DNA of 64,000 nt. Origin: Streptomyces aurantiacus JA 4570 (GTDB lineage: Bacteria; Actinomycetota; Actinomycetes; Streptomycetales; Streptomycetaceae). Positions 26,928 to 35,413 of this stretch are shown in pieces (the stretch's first letter is position 1; each line of letters begins with the position of its first letter). A program made the position numbers and the translations under genes. Below the pieces are notes generated by a model. The model did no database searches. It had not been told where the DNA came from and worked only from the letters and a program-made list of their open reading frames with translations. The stretch lies in assembly GCF_000414115.1 (NCBI RefSeq), contig NZ_AOPZ01000337.1, forward strand, positions 1-64,000. The letters are read 5' to 3'.

Positions 26928-27380
26928 TCAGCAGCGAGCGTCGACGGCGCTCAACCGGTCGTTCTGGTGGGCGGCGAGATTGCCCTGACCCCACCCGCCC
27001 CATGAGCCCATGTAGCTGCCGCTGTTGTAGTTGCGGTCCTTGTACATCCAGATGGTCGTGGGCGTCCGGTTCCATACCGAGCTGGCCCTGTCCTCGAACG
27101 CGCGCGGCACGAGGTGCCGGCCGCAACTGGGCACGACCCACATGCGGGCGGTGGGATCCTCCTCGTTGCCGTAGGAGTGCTGGAAGAAGCATGTGCCCCC
27201 GTTGCACTGCTGCCACGCCGCAGCGAGATGGTCCCCTCCGCGGAACTCGTAGAGCCCTTCCACCCCGGGGACCTTGGTGACCCGGGTCTCCTCCGCGTTC
27301 ACCGCGCTCGCCGTAGTCGGTGCGGCGAGCGCGAGGGCGGCTGTGCCGGCCGTGAGCAGGGCGGCGAACCTCTTGCGCAT
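26928..27380 (-). CDS. Small secreted crystallin/peptidase-inhibitor I36-like protein
   Basis: This 150-residue protein has a clear signal peptide (MRKRF, then AALALAAPTTASA-V). The mature part has four cysteines and a pattern DRASSVWNRTPTTIWMYKD followed by NYNSGSYMG, like the D-R-x-S-S-V-x-N/Y-x-D-x-N-Y-G repeats of the peptidase inhibitor I36 and microbial beta/gamma-crystallin families. The start is supported by GGGGAAG upstream. The role is extracellular, perhaps protease inhibition or surface binding; the inhibitory function is only inferred. It is divergent from the AraC gene. Confidence 0.75.
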   Translation of the reverse strand: MRKRFAALLTAGTAALALAAPTTASAVNAEETRVTKVPGVEGLYEFRGGDHLAAAWQQCNGGTCFFQHSYGNEEDPTARMWVVPSCGRHLVPRAFEDRASSVWNRTPTTIWMYKDRNYNSGSYMGSWGGWGQGNLAAHQNDRLSAVDARC

Positions 27381-27664
27381 GTGTGCTTCCCCTCTTCCCC
27401 TGAAGGCACCCGGACGGTGCGGCTTCACTGGGCTTCACTGTGGCCCGGCGCGGACTGCCCGGTCTTCAGCAGGGAGCGCACACATCCTTCGCATCCAGCG
27501 CATGCGTGAGCCAGCGGCGGCGCGGGTCGACCGGCGCGCGCACACCTGGCGCGGAACGCACCGCGAAGCTGACCGGCAAGCTGCTCGCCGTCGCCCTCGG
27601 GTCGGCCGACCATGAGCATGCGGACCCGGCGCCCGGCCGGGGCCGGCGGCCCCGGGGGTGTGCG

Positions 27665-28681
27665 ATGGCGGATACGGACGTGGAGCCGGAGTTGTCCGTC
27701 TCCGTCTCCACCAGCAGCGTGAGCGAGCGGGACGGCTTCGCGTGGTTCAGCGCGATGGTCGGCGAGGCGGTCATGCCACTGTCGATCACCAGTGCGTACA
27801 CCGACAACTTCCGTGGGACGGCGACGTCGCTTCACCTGCCGCAGACCGGGGTCTCCTCGTTCTCCTTCTCACCGGGATCGGCCAGACGAACGCCCGCGCA
27901 CATCCGGCTCGGCGATCCGGAATGCTATTTCCTCCTCCTCGTGCACGGCAGCCCCATCGGCCTTGAGCAGGGCCGCAACAGCGCTCTGCTCAACGCCGGA
28001 GACATGACCCTGTTCGACACGTCCCATCCGCTGGTCTGCGAGTTCGAGGATCACCACCGGCTGTCACGGGTCACCCTGCTCCGGCTCCCCAGGACCACCC
28101 TGCCGCTCCCGGCGAACCGGACCGACGGGCTGCTGGGCACCCGGTTGTCGTCCCGGAGCGGAGTGGGCGCTCTGCTCGCCGGATTCCTCGGCGGGCTCAG
28201 GGAGAACGCCGAGCGGTGCGACGCGGAAGAGCTCCGGCGCCTGGACGGCGTCGGGGCCGCGCTGGCCGCCACCTTCCTCGCCGGACAGCTGACCGGCCCG
28301 CCCGTCGTCCCGGCCGAGACCCGCCGCCAGGCGCTGCTCGCCCGGATCCAGGCGTTCATCGAGCACAACCTCTCCGACCCCGAGCTGGGCCCGACGACCA
28401 TCGCGGCGCACCACCACATCTCCGTACGCCTGCTGCACCAGCTCTTCCAGAAGCATCCGGAGACCGTGAGCGCCACGATCCGCCGGCTCCGCCTGGAACG
28501 CGGGCGCGCCGATCTCGCCGACCGCAGGCTCGGCCACCGCAGCATCGGCGAGACGGCCGCCCGGTGGGGCTTCCGCCACCAGGCGGACTTCGCCCGCGCC
28601 TTCCGGCTCGCCTACGGGATGTCTCCCAGCGCGTTCCGCCAGGAGCGGAGGGCGTCGGCGCCGGAACGCGCTCCTGCGTGA
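27665..28681 (+). CDS. AraC-family transcriptional regulator
   Basis: This is a 338-residue regulator. The N-terminal two thirds resemble the AraC-binding-2 domain (FSAMVGEAVMPLSI, LLLVHGSPIGLEQG, DMTLFDTSHPL). The C-terminal about 100 residues are a double helix-turn-helix (FIEHNLSDPELGPTTIAAHH, ISVRLLHQLFQKH, then FRHQADFARAFRLAYGMSPS). I start at ATG 27665 because GGGGGTG precedes it and the upstream in-frame sequence is low-complexity. It is divergent from the I36-like gene, a possible target. Confidence 0.87.
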   Translation: MADTDVEPELSVSVSTSSVSERDGFAWFSAMVGEAVMPLSITSAYTDNFRGTATSLHLPQTGVSSFSFSPGSARRTPAHIRLGDPECYFLLLVHGSPIGLEQGRNSALLNAGDMTLFDTSHPLVCEFEDHHRLSRVTLLRLPRTTLPLPANRTDGLLGTRLSSRSGVGALLAGFLGGLRENAERCDAEELRRLDGVGAALAATFLAGQLTGPPVVPAETRRQALLARIQAFIEHNLSDPELGPTTIAAHHHISVRLLHQLFQKHPETVSATIRRLRLERGRADLADRRLGHRSIGETAARWGFRHQADFARAFRLAYGMSPSAFRQERRASAPERAPA

Positions 28682-28695
28682 CGCTGGTGGCACAT

Positions 28696-28722
28696 GCGGC
28701 GGGCCGGTGACCGGCCCGCCGC
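28696..28722. terminator. Bidirectional hairpin terminator
   Basis: GCGGCGGGCCGG and CCGGCCCGCCGC form a perfect 12-bp stem with a TGA loop between the convergent AraC and DUF3105 genes. Confidence 0.75.
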
Positions 28723-28739
28723 GCCGGCCGTGGCCCCGG

Positions 28740-29469
28740 TCAGGCAGCCCCGACGCCCCCGGTGCAGGCCGCCCCGGGCTCGGGTGTCTGTGCGCCCTGG
28801 ACGTACTTGTCCAGGAACTGTTCCACCCGGGGGTCGGACGCCTTGGTGACGTCGAGCTGGCGTCCCCGCGGTGAGCGTGATGGAGCCACGCTGTTCCTTG
28901 ACCGGGCTCATCAGCGTGTAGGGCGTTCCGCTGACCTTGCCGCTCAGCCGCTCTATGTCACCGGCCGACGCCTTGTCGTTGTACGTGATCCAGACGGCGC
29001 CGTGTTCGAGGGAGTGCACGGCGTTCTCCTTGCCGACCGGCTTGTCGTACACGTTGCCCTGGCAGTTCACCCACGCCTGCGCGTGATCGCCGCCGACCGC
29101 GGGGGTCATCGGGTAGTCGACCGTCTTGTCCACGTGATTGCGGCCTAGCTTCTTGGCGTCCCAGGTCTTCTCACCCCGGACCGGAGCCGAGGCCGCGGCG
29201 TCCTGCTTCTCCTGCTTGTCGTCGTACGACACCAGTGCGTACGAGCCGAACCCGACAAGCCCCGCGACCACGGCGACGCTCGCCGTGATGGTGAAGACGC
29301 GATTGCGGCGCTCCCGCGCCTGCTCGGCGCGGCGCATCTCCGCGATACGGGCCTTGCGCTCGGCGGCGGTCGCGGCGCTCCTGCCCTTCTTGGAGGGGCT
29401 GTTGGAGGACTTGGACGGCTTGGACGGCCTGGAGGGTCTGGAGGGTCTGGAGGACTTCGAAGTGCTCAT
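28740..29469 (-). pseudogene. DUF3105 membrane protein gene with a C-terminal frameshift
   Basis: The protein starts with a Ser/Pro/Lys-rich cytosolic tail, then a helix and a membrane segment (VFTITASVAVVAGLVGFGSY), then the DUF3105 domain (HVDKTVDYPMTPAVGGDHA, WVNCQGNVYDKPV, AVHSLEHGAVWITY). After SPVKEQRGSITLTA the frame breaks near 28866. Two extra bases would restore GRQLDVTKASDPRVEQFLD and an end GAACTGGVGAA with stop at 28740-28742. As written, the frame runs on to 28612 with a nonsense tail. DUF3105 genes usually sit near DUF305/copper-type genes; the DUF6153-like gene upstream fits that habit. Confidence 0.75.
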
Positions 29470-29571
29470 GGTTGTGGATGTCCTTGTCCCCGCTGCGCTC
29501 GGGCACAGCGGTGGTCGCGGGGTGAGGGAAGGCGGAACGCGCGCCGGTTCTCGTACGCGCGCGGGGCACCC

Positions 29572-30036
29572 TCAGGTCCGCTGCACCTGAAGGACGTGGA
29601 GGTCGGGGGCATGCCGACGCGTGGGGCCCCGGGGCGCCGGCTGGGCGGTGGGGGAGTGCCGGGGCTGTCCGGCGTACTCGTCGGTGACGGGGGCCGGGGG
29701 CTCGGGAGCCGGAAGCGTGAGCGCCGCGTGGTGCGTGGCGGCGGCGCAGCGTTCACTGGGCGGGCAGTCGTGGCTGAGAGCTGGTGCCGCTGCCGCTGTT
29801 GGTGCCGCTGCTGGTGCTGGTGCTGGTGCCGGGGCTGTTGGCTGTGCGTCGGCGGAGCTCGTGAGGCCCGTCATGGACAGCGCCGGCCCGCGGGCACCCC
29901 CGTCCTCGTGGTGCGCCAGGGACCCGAAGCACACGCACAGGACGGCCAGGACCGAGGCCAGGGCACAGGCGAGCACGGCACATCGGCGGACGGCCCGCCC
30001 CGCGCCACCCCTCGTGTCCCGCATGCCTAGGGCCAT
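29572..30036 (-). CDS. DUF6153-like small membrane/exported protein
   Basis: This protein of about 154 residues has one N-terminal membrane segment (CAVLACALASVLAVLCVCF), then a long Pro/Ala-rich linker with an A-P tract, a Cys/His-containing patch (SHDCPPSERCAAATHH) and a C-terminal DLHVLQVQRT typical of DUF6153. Starts at 30036 or 30024 are both possible; neither has a strong ribosome-binding site. The longer open frame to 30195 has unlikely codons. It lies just upstream of the DUF3105 gene on the same strand, a frequent pairing. Function unknown. Confidence 0.65.
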   Translation of the reverse strand: MALGMRDTRGGAGRAVRRCAVLACALASVLAVLCVCFGSLAHHEDGGARGPALSMTGLTSSADAQPTAPAPAPAPAAAPTAAAAPALSHDCPPSERCAAATHHAALTLPAPEPPAPVTDEYAGQPRHSPTAQPAPRGPTRRHAPDLHVLQVQRT

Positions 30037-30091
30037 GGCCGCAGATAGTACGTCCACCCCGTCACCGCCCGCCCCGCCGACCCTCGTCCGG

Positions 30092-30550
30092 CTAAGCGCC
30101 GGACCGGTACCGAACCTTCCCGAACGGCCAGTCGGATGCCAGCCAGGCCGCCACGGCCGTACGGAGTGGACCGTCCAGTTCGGCACGGTCCGCACGCACC
30201 CACGAGCGGACGTCCGTCACGCCCGCGTCCGCGCGCGACGGGTAGATGTAGACACAGCCGAAGACCTCTCCGGCGTCGTCGAGGACCGCGTACGTGTAGC
30301 CGGTCCGCGCCTCGAAGTCGCTTGCGTGGCTCTTCAGGTCACCCAGGTTCTCGGCCAGGGTCATTCCAGCGGCGGGCGGCCAGCTGCGCTCGCGGAAGTC
30401 GGGGGTCGCGCGGATGTGGTCGATGCTCGACATCCAGGCGGCGTGGTCGGCGTCGTTGTGCTCCGGGCCGAGGGGCTCCAGGCGGAACCCGTCGGCGGCG
30501 AGGGCCCGTGGAACGACAAAGCTATCGGGGACGAATGGCTGCTCAGACAT
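30092..30550 (-). CDS. GNAT-like N-acetyltransferase
   Basis: This 152-residue protein looks like a divergent GNAT domain: FRLEPLGPEHNDADHAAWM at the start, GYTYAVLDDAGEVFGCVYIYP as the central beta strands, and VRSWVRADRAELDGPLRTAV as the acceptor segment. The usual Q/R-x-x-G-x-G/A acetyl-CoA loop is poorly conserved. It is probably cytosolic; the substrate is unknown. It is divergent from the short gene at 30616. Confidence 0.75.
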   Translation of the reverse strand: MSEQPFVPDSFVVPRALAADGFRLEPLGPEHNDADHAAWMSSIDHIRATPDFRERSWPPAAGMTLAENLGDLKSHASDFEARTGYTYAVLDDAGEVFGCVYIYPSRADAGVTDVRSWVRADRAELDGPLRTAVAAWLASDWPFGKVRYRSGA

Positions 30551-30615
30551 GCCGCGAAGGCTATCGAGCGGGTTGTGCGGCAGGGCAGCGGATTTCGGAG
30601 CCGGGCCCGTGCGGG

Positions 30616-30840
30616 ATGCACCTCATCCGCTCCCAGGCGTTCTCCAACCTCTGGATGAAGGCGTACAAGGCACACGACGAGGGCCTCACGGTCGTCCGCG
30701 CGATGGGCACCGACGAACTGCACGTCATCGGCGACTGGCGGGCCGTTTTCCCAGAAGGCCGAGGGGTGACCGAGGTGAAGGTCAAGGACACCTACGCGGT
30801 CGGCGGCCCCCGCACCGCGGAGGCCGGGGGCAGCGGCTGA
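30616..30840 (+). CDS. Short hypothetical protein, possibly a gene remnant
   Basis: These 74 codons (MHLIRSQAFSNLWMKAYKAH, then VVRAMGTDELHVIGDWRAVF, then GVTEVKVKDTYAVGG) have protein-like composition and strong third-position GC. The ribosome-binding site is weak and far from the ATG. It ends exactly at a strong hairpin terminator, which supports transcription on the plus strand. I do not recognise the family. It could be a small intact gene or the 3' end of a larger gene that has been lost. Confidence 0.45.
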   Translation: MHLIRSQAFSNLWMKAYKAHDEGLTVVRAMGTDELHVIGDWRAVFPEGRGVTEVKVKDTYAVGGPRTAEAGGSG

Positions 30841-30873
30841 GGGCCGCGCGGAGCATGCCTCCGCGCGGCCCTC
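30839..30873. terminator. Bidirectional hairpin terminator
   Basis: A perfect 15-bp stem (30839-30853 with 30859-30873) has a CATGC loop. It overlaps the stop of the short plus-strand gene and ends the convergent SRPBCC gene. Confidence 0.8.
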
Positions 30874-30887
30874 GAGTTCGGGCGCCC

Positions 30888-31352
30888 TCAGACGTCCTCG
30901 GGCTTGATCCGGCCGCGCCAGGCCCCCGACTCCCGCGCGCGGCGCTCGATGTAGTCCTTGAACCGCTGCATGTCGCCCTTCACCCGGCGGTCGATGATGC
31001 CCATGGAGTCGGCGGCCTTCTCGGCCATCCCGCCGGCTTCGACATCCATCACCAGCTCCACCCGCGTGCGGGACTCGTCCAGCGGCTGGAAGCGGACCAT
31101 GCCCATCTGGCGGATGTCGCCGCTGATGGTGCGCCAGGCGATGCGCTCGTCCGGGAGCTGGTCCACGATCTCGGTGTCGAACTCCCTGCGGACACCGGCG
31201 ATCTTCGTGGTCCAGTGGTTGCGCCGGTCGTCGAGCTGGACGACTTCCTCCACACCCTCCATGAAGTGCGGGAACTCCTCGAACTGCGTCCACTGGTTGT
31301 AGGCAGTGCGAGCGGGAACCTCGACGTCCACCGTCTCCGTGACCGTGCTCAT
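30888..31352 (-). CDS. SRPBCC-family (cyclase/dehydrase-like) protein
   Basis: This 154-residue START-like protein has the typical N-terminus TETVDVEVPARTAYNQWTQFEEFP followed by FMEGVEEV. The fold binds hydrophobic ligands in a deep cavity; such Streptomyces proteins are often called cyclase/dehydrase, without proof of activity. The start is supported by AGGAGG 9 bases upstream. The C-terminus ends with a charged helix (GDMQRFKDYIERRARE). Confidence 0.85.
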   Translation of the reverse strand: MSTVTETVDVEVPARTAYNQWTQFEEFPHFMEGVEEVVQLDDRRNHWTTKIAGVRREFDTEIVDQLPDERIAWRTISGDIRQMGMVRFQPLDESRTRVELVMDVEAGGMAEKAADSMGIIDRRVKGDMQRFKDYIERRARESGAWRGRIKPEDV

Positions 31353-31502
31353 CAGCGTGCCTCCTCTTGGTCCGCGGACGCGGACCTGATCTGTTCTTCG
31401 TGCTCGATCGTGTTTGATCGCGTCGTGCCGCACCGGCGATCCCGCGCGGCACAGAGCCCGGGTACCCGAGAACGCGGGAAACGCACCCCGTCCGGAACCC
31501 GA

Positions 31503-32474
31503 TCAGCCGAAGGCGTCCCGCAGCGCGGGCAGCAGCGTCTTCTCCGACCACTCCAGGTACGCGTGCTGGGTGTCGCCCCCGACCTGCACCAGGGCGACCT
31601 CCGTGAAGCCGGCCTCGACGTAGGGCCGGACGGCGGCGACGAAGGCGTCGGGGTCGTCCCCGCAGGGGATCGACTCGGCGACGTCCTCGCGCGTCACGAA
31701 CTGGGTGGCGCCGGCGAAGGAGTCCGGATGGGGCAGTTCGGCGTTCACCTTCCAGCCGCCGGCGAACCAGCGGAACTGGTCGTGCGCCCGCGCGACGGCC
31801 GCGTCGCGGTCGGTGTCGTAGCAGATGGGCAGCTGTCCGACCCGCGGTTTCCCGGAGCCGCCGTGGCGGTCGAACGCGCTGATCAGTTCCTGCTTGGGCT
31901 CGGTGGCGATCACCAGGTCGCCCAGGCGTCCGGCGAGCGCGCAGGACTGTTCGCCGGACACCGCGATGCCGATGGGCGGCGGGTCGTCGGGCAGGTCCCA
32001 CAGGTGCGCCGAGTCCACGTCGTAGTGCTTGCCGTGGTGCGTGACGTGCCCGCCGTCGAAGAGCGCCCGGATGATGCTTACGGCCTCCTCGAACATCTCG
32101 TGGCGTACGTCCACGGCGGGCCAGCCGCGGCCCACCACGTGTTCGTTGAGGTTCTCGCCCGACCCGAGGCCGAGCCGGAACCTGCCCTCGGCGAGGAGCT
32201 GGAGCGTCGCGGCCTTCTGGGCCACCACCGCCGGGTGGTAGCGGAAGGTCGGACAGGTCACGTACGTCATCAGCGGGATGCGCGAGGTGGCCTGCGCCGC
32301 GGCGCCCAGGACGCTCCAGGCGTACGGGGAGTGGCCCTGCGAGCGCAGCCAGGGAAAGTAGTGGTCGCTGGTCACCGAGAAGTCGAACCCGGCCGCCTCG
32401 GCGCCGACCACATGCTCGACGAGCTCCCGGGGCCCGGCCTGCTCGGTCATCATCGTGTATCCGATTTGCACCAT
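31503..32474 (-). CDS. F420-dependent LLM-class oxidoreductase (glucose-6-phosphate dehydrogenase-like)
   Basis: This is a 323-residue luciferase-like TIM barrel. Signature segments are MVQIGYTMMTEQAGPREL, VTSDHYFPWLRSQGHSPYAW, PLMTYVTCPTFRYHPA, FRLGLGSGENLNEHV and VEAGFTEVALVQVGGD. This is the family related to F420-dependent glucose-6-phosphate dehydrogenase, acting in the cytosol with coenzyme F420. ATG 32474 is chosen because CAGGGG lies upstream and the fold starts there. The substrate is uncertain. The gene stands alone, with a terminator of the next operon upstream. Confidence 0.87.
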   Translation of the reverse strand: MVQIGYTMMTEQAGPRELVEHVVGAEAAGFDFSVTSDHYFPWLRSQGHSPYAWSVLGAAAQATSRIPLMTYVTCPTFRYHPAVVAQKAATLQLLAEGRFRLGLGSGENLNEHVVGRGWPAVDVRHEMFEEAVSIIRALFDGGHVTHHGKHYDVDSAHLWDLPDDPPPIGIAVSGEQSCALAGRLGDLVIATEPKQELISAFDRHGGSGKPRVGQLPICYDTDRDAAVARAHDQFRWFAGGWKVNAELPHPDSFAGATQFVTREDVAESIPCGDDPDAFVAAVRPYVEAGFTEVALVQVGGDTQHAYLEWSEKTLLPALRDAFG

Positions 32475-32564
32475 GTTGATCGCGTCCCCTGTGTCCGCCG
32501 GGACAAACAGGACCTTCGGCCGGATGCCGTAACGCACGCTCCGCCCCGCAGCAGGCAGCGCGAT

Positions 32565-32591
32565 GGGGAGGACGGCCGTGCCGTCCTCCCC
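32565..32591 (-). terminator. Hairpin terminator of the DUF3618-DUF4235 genes
   Basis: GGGGAGGACGG (32565-32575) pairs with CCGTCCTCCCC (32581-32591) around a CCGTG loop, just past the DUF4235 stop. Confidence 0.65.
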
Positions 32592-32656
32592 ACCGTGTCG
32601 AACCGACCGCACGTCGAGGCGGGCTCACCACCCGTCGCGTGGGGCCGACTCTCCCG

Positions 32657-32923
32657 TCAGCCGGGCCACGTGCCCGTCATCCTGCGGGTCGCGGCCGCCC
32701 CGCCGCGGTCGACCGCCGCCTTCACCGCGGCGAAGATCGCACCCTGGAGCGTGGCGGCCAGCAGCACTTCACCCCAGGTGCGGTCCTCGTCCGTGGCGTC
32801 GGGTGCGTCCTCCTCGTGCCCGAGCCCCTTCCACGCCTGCCGGAACAGCGCGCCGGCCAGCATGCCGCTGACGGCTCCCAGCGCCAGGCCGACCGGCTTG
32901 TACGCGATCTTCGCCGCACGCAA
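32657..32923 (-). CDS. DUF4235 small membrane protein
   Basis: This 88-residue protein matches the DUF4235 pattern: KIAYKPVGLALGAVSGMLAG forms one membrane segment, and WGEVLLAATLQGAIFAAVKA a second. It follows the DUF3618 gene with a 3-base gap, so the two form an operon seen widely in actinobacteria. The role is envelope or stress related, not known in detail. Confidence 0.85.
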   Translation of the reverse strand: MRAAKIAYKPVGLALGAVSGMLAGALFRQAWKGLGHEEDAPDATDEDRTWGEVLLAATLQGAIFAAVKAAVDRGGAAATRRMTGTWPG

Positions 32924-32926
32924 GGC

Positions 32927-33256
32927 TCACTTCTCCTTGCGCCGGAGCACCAGCCACAGCGCGGTCGCGCCGGCGGCGGTGACCAGCAGCAGCATGCGGT
33001 TGTTGCGCGCCGCCTCGGCGCCCTGACCCGCCTTCTGCCTCAGCAGTTCGGGCGTCTGCTCCTGGAGTATGTCCCCGGCCTGACTCGCCATCGCCTTGGC
33101 CTGGTCCGTGGTGTGGGCGGCCTTGGCCTTCACGTCGGTCGTCGCGGCCGCCAGCGCGTCGACCGTCCGGCCGAGTCCCTGCTTGGTCTCCTCGGCCTGC
33201 TTGCGCAGGCCCTCGGGAATGGCCGGGCTCTTCGAGTGGTGCGTCCGCTGGGTCAT
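32927..33256 (-). CDS. DUF3618 membrane-anchored protein
   Basis: This 109-residue protein has the DUF3618 layout: an N-terminal helix GLRKQAEETKQGLGRTVDAL, an Ala/Lys-rich amphipathic stretch, and a C-terminal membrane helix MLLLVTAAGATALWLVLRR ending in RKEK. It forms an operon with the DUF4235 gene. The phage-holin-like partner often found in front of this pair is not present. Confidence 0.85.
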   Translation of the reverse strand: MTQRTHHSKSPAIPEGLRKQAEETKQGLGRTVDALAAATTDVKAKAAHTTDQAKAMASQAGDILQEQTPELLRQKAGQGAEAARNNRMLLLVTAAGATALWLVLRRKEK

Positions 33257-33334
33257 GGATCTGTACTCCTTCGATCTCGGCCACGTCGGCCGGTGAAACG
33301 CTTCGATTCGCTCGGGTGCGTCACCCGGGGTGCA

Positions 33335-33505
33335 TCACCAGCGGTACCAACGACCCCTGCGCCCGCCGTGTCCGGCCGGGCGGACGACGAAGCCGAGCAG
33401 CCACGCCACGATGAGGACGGCTGCGACCAGCCACAGGAACTTGACGGCGAAACCCGCGCCGAAGAGCACGAGCGCGAGCAGCAGAACAATCAGCAAAGGA
33501 ACCAT
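33335..33505 (-). CDS. Small hydrophobic membrane protein
   Basis: This is a 56-residue protein of two membrane helices (VPLLIVLLLALVLFGAGFAV and FLWLVAAVLIVAWLLGFVV) with an Arg/Gly/Trp-rich tail (GRRGRWYRW). The ribosome-binding site GGAGG is 9 bases before the ATG at 33505. Similar short proteins are common in Streptomyces as 'hydrophobic protein'. It is usually missed by length filters. Function unknown. Confidence 0.8.
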   Translation of the reverse strand: MVPLLIVLLLALVLFGAGFAVKFLWLVAAVLIVAWLLGFVVRPAGHGGRRGRWYRW

Positions 33506-33567
33506 GTCTTGTCCACCTCCGCCGTCCCGAGTGCCCCCGAGCGGCGGTTTCACACGCGGCGCGTACG

Positions 33568-34947
33568 TCAGCCGGGCGACGGCGAGGTGCGAACGGCCCG
33601 GGTGGCTTTCGCGAGCCGGGCCCAGGCGTCCTGGTCGTAGGGGCACCGGGGGCGCAGATTGACGCGTTCGCTCAGGAGCGTGCGGGCGAGGTCGTGGCGG
33701 CCGGCGTGCAGTGCCGACTCGACCAGGGTCTTCTGTACGGCGTCCCGCTGGGCGTGGCTGCCGCCGAAGGTGTGGAGACGGTGCCGCAGCGGAAGCAGCA
33801 GGTCGACCGCGTCGGCGTGGCGCCGCTGCCCGTAGGCCACCAGGGCCCGGCACACCGGGAGCCCGATCTCGGCGGTCATCGGTACGTTGGAGAGCCCCGG
33901 GCGGCCGGAACCGGCGTCCCGCAGCCATGCCTCCCTGTCGCGGATGAGCCGTTCGGCGTCGGACACGCGGCCGGCCCCGACGTGGGCCATGACGGCGTGG
34001 ACGTCGTTGAAGGCGTAGTAGGCACCGTCGCTCCGCCGGGCCCAGGCGTCGGCGAGGTCGGCCCAGCGATCGCCGGTGTCGGTGCCCGCGAGGTGGAGCC
34101 GCCAGAGCAGGGAAGCGGCGTCCAGGAGTTCCATGGCGGCGTCGGCCGAGCCGTCGTGGCGCACGGCGGTGTCGTAGACCGCGAGGACCTTGTCCGTGCG
34201 GCCGGTCTCCATGACGTACAGGGCGTAGTGCCACCAGTTGTGCACGTGCAGGTAGTTGTCCGTCGACCAGTCGTCCGCGCGGGCGTCGAGAAAGCGGATG
34301 CCGTCCTCGTACCGCCCCTGCATCTCGTAGGCGTGGACGACGGCGTGGATGCCCCAGACGTCGCGCGCGTTGCGTTCGACGGAGGCCAGGCCCGCGTGCT
34401 CGGCCGGCGTGTAGTGACCGGCCTCTTCCAGGCCGAACGCGTACATGCCCTGGAGCAGGCCGTAGTGCGGATCGTCCGTGTCCCAGGCGGACAGGGCGCC
34501 GCCGATGCGGTCGCGCAGCAGCACGGCGTTGCCGGTGAAGAAGTCGATCTGATGGCCGACGGCGAGGGCGAGAGCGTCTTTGGGGTGGGCCACGACGAGC
34601 TCGGCGAGGACGCGGCCCGCCGCGTGCATGTCGCCGTCGAGCCAGCGCGACGCGGCCTCGACGTGCATGCGCTCACGCGGGGTCAGCTCGGCCGCGTGCA
34701 CGTCCGCGCGGTACGCCTCGAACGCCGTGGCCGCCTCGGCTGCGTCCCGCTCCTCCGTGCCCAACAGGCCGAGGTAGGCCCCGAAGACGTGCCCCATGGC
34801 GGAGCGGGGCGAGGCGTCGAGCACCGCTCGGGCCTCCGCCGCGACCTCCTCGCGGAAGAACAGCAGATGGTCGAGCGCGTTCTCGTAGTGCCGGGCGCCG
34901 TCGGCGTCGGTGTACGTCATCGTGTGCGCGTGCCGGTCCGTGACCAC
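33568..34947 (-). CDS. Tetratricopeptide-repeat protein
   Basis: This 459-residue, largely helical protein has TPR-like units (for example AEHAGLASVERNARDVWGIH, VVHAYEMQGRYEDGIRFLDA, WWHYALYVMETGRTDKVLAV). It has no signal peptide and no enzyme motif. I chose GTG 34947 because GGGAGG lies 7 bases upstream. Such proteins usually act as scaffolds; a Trp/His-rich region HNWWHYALY may form a pocket. There is no evident partner nearby. Confidence 0.8.
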   Translation of the reverse strand: MVTDRHAHTMTYTDADGARHYENALDHLLFFREEVAAEARAVLDASPRSAMGHVFGAYLGLLGTEERDAAEAATAFEAYRADVHAAELTPRERMHVEAASRWLDGDMHAAGRVLAELVVAHPKDALALAVGHQIDFFTGNAVLLRDRIGGALSAWDTDDPHYGLLQGMYAFGLEEAGHYTPAEHAGLASVERNARDVWGIHAVVHAYEMQGRYEDGIRFLDARADDWSTDNYLHVHNWWHYALYVMETGRTDKVLAVYDTAVRHDGSADAAMELLDAASLLWRLHLAGTDTGDRWADLADAWARRSDGAYYAFNDVHAVMAHVGAGRVSDAERLIRDREAWLRDAGSGRPGLSNVPMTAEIGLPVCRALVAYGQRRHADAVDLLLPLRHRLHTFGGSHAQRDAVQKTLVESALHAGRHDLARTLLSERVNLRPRCPYDQDAWARLAKATRAVRTSPSPG

Positions 34948-35055
34948 TGTGTCCTCCCGACGGGTCGCCCTCGTGCCGCAGTGATCTCTGCCCCGCGGCG
35001 GGAGGACGGACACCACGGCGCGGCGAACACCGCCCCGCCGCCGCACCGCGGGGAC

Positions 35056-35292
35056 TCAACGGTCCCGTACGTAAAGAAGCAGGAACGAACAGATCCCCGC
35101 GCAGCCCGCGACGATGCACACCACCCCGGTGACATCCGTGCCGAACAGCTCCATCAGATGCCGGTCGCCCGCCGCGAGGGCCACGATCTGCCCGGCCACG
35201 ACGGTCAGGCCCCCGAGGAGGAAGGCGACGAGAAGGACGCGGGTCGCGCCCAGCAGGAACGTACGCAGGAAAGTGGGCACGACGTTGTGCAT
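35056..35292 (-). CDS. Small two-helix membrane protein downstream of the TRAP permease
   Basis: This 78-residue protein has two hydrophobic segments (LLGATRVLLVAFLLGGLTVV and VTGVVCIVAGCAGICSFLLL) and a short basic tail. It is the last gene of the sugar-acid operon, 121 bp after the permease, with a 12-bp minisatellite in the gap. Its position would fit a DctQ-like small TRAP subunit, but it is only half the usual size and has two rather than four helices, so I treat that as a guess. Confidence 0.65.
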   Translation of the reverse strand: MHNVVPTFLRTFLLGATRVLLVAFLLGGLTVVAGQIVALAAGDRHLMELFGTDVTGVVCIVAGCAGICSFLLLYVRDR

Positions 35293-35313
35293 GGCGGTTC
35301 TCCGTTTCCGGAC

Positions 35314-35373
35314 GGGTTCTGTCTCGGGTTCTGTCTCGGGTTCTGTCTCGAGTTCTGTCTCGAGTTCTGTCTC
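35314..35373. repeat. 12-bp tandem repeat between permease and small membrane gene
   Basis: Five uninterrupted copies: three of GGGTTCTGTCTC (from 35314, 35326, 35338) and two of GAGTTCTGTCTC (from 35350, 35362). They are non-coding on the evident gene layout, about 22 bp upstream of the small membrane protein start. Confidence 0.9.
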
Positions 35374-35413
35374 CGGGCGAAACTTCCACTTCCAGGGGGG
35401 ACGGCCGCCCCGC

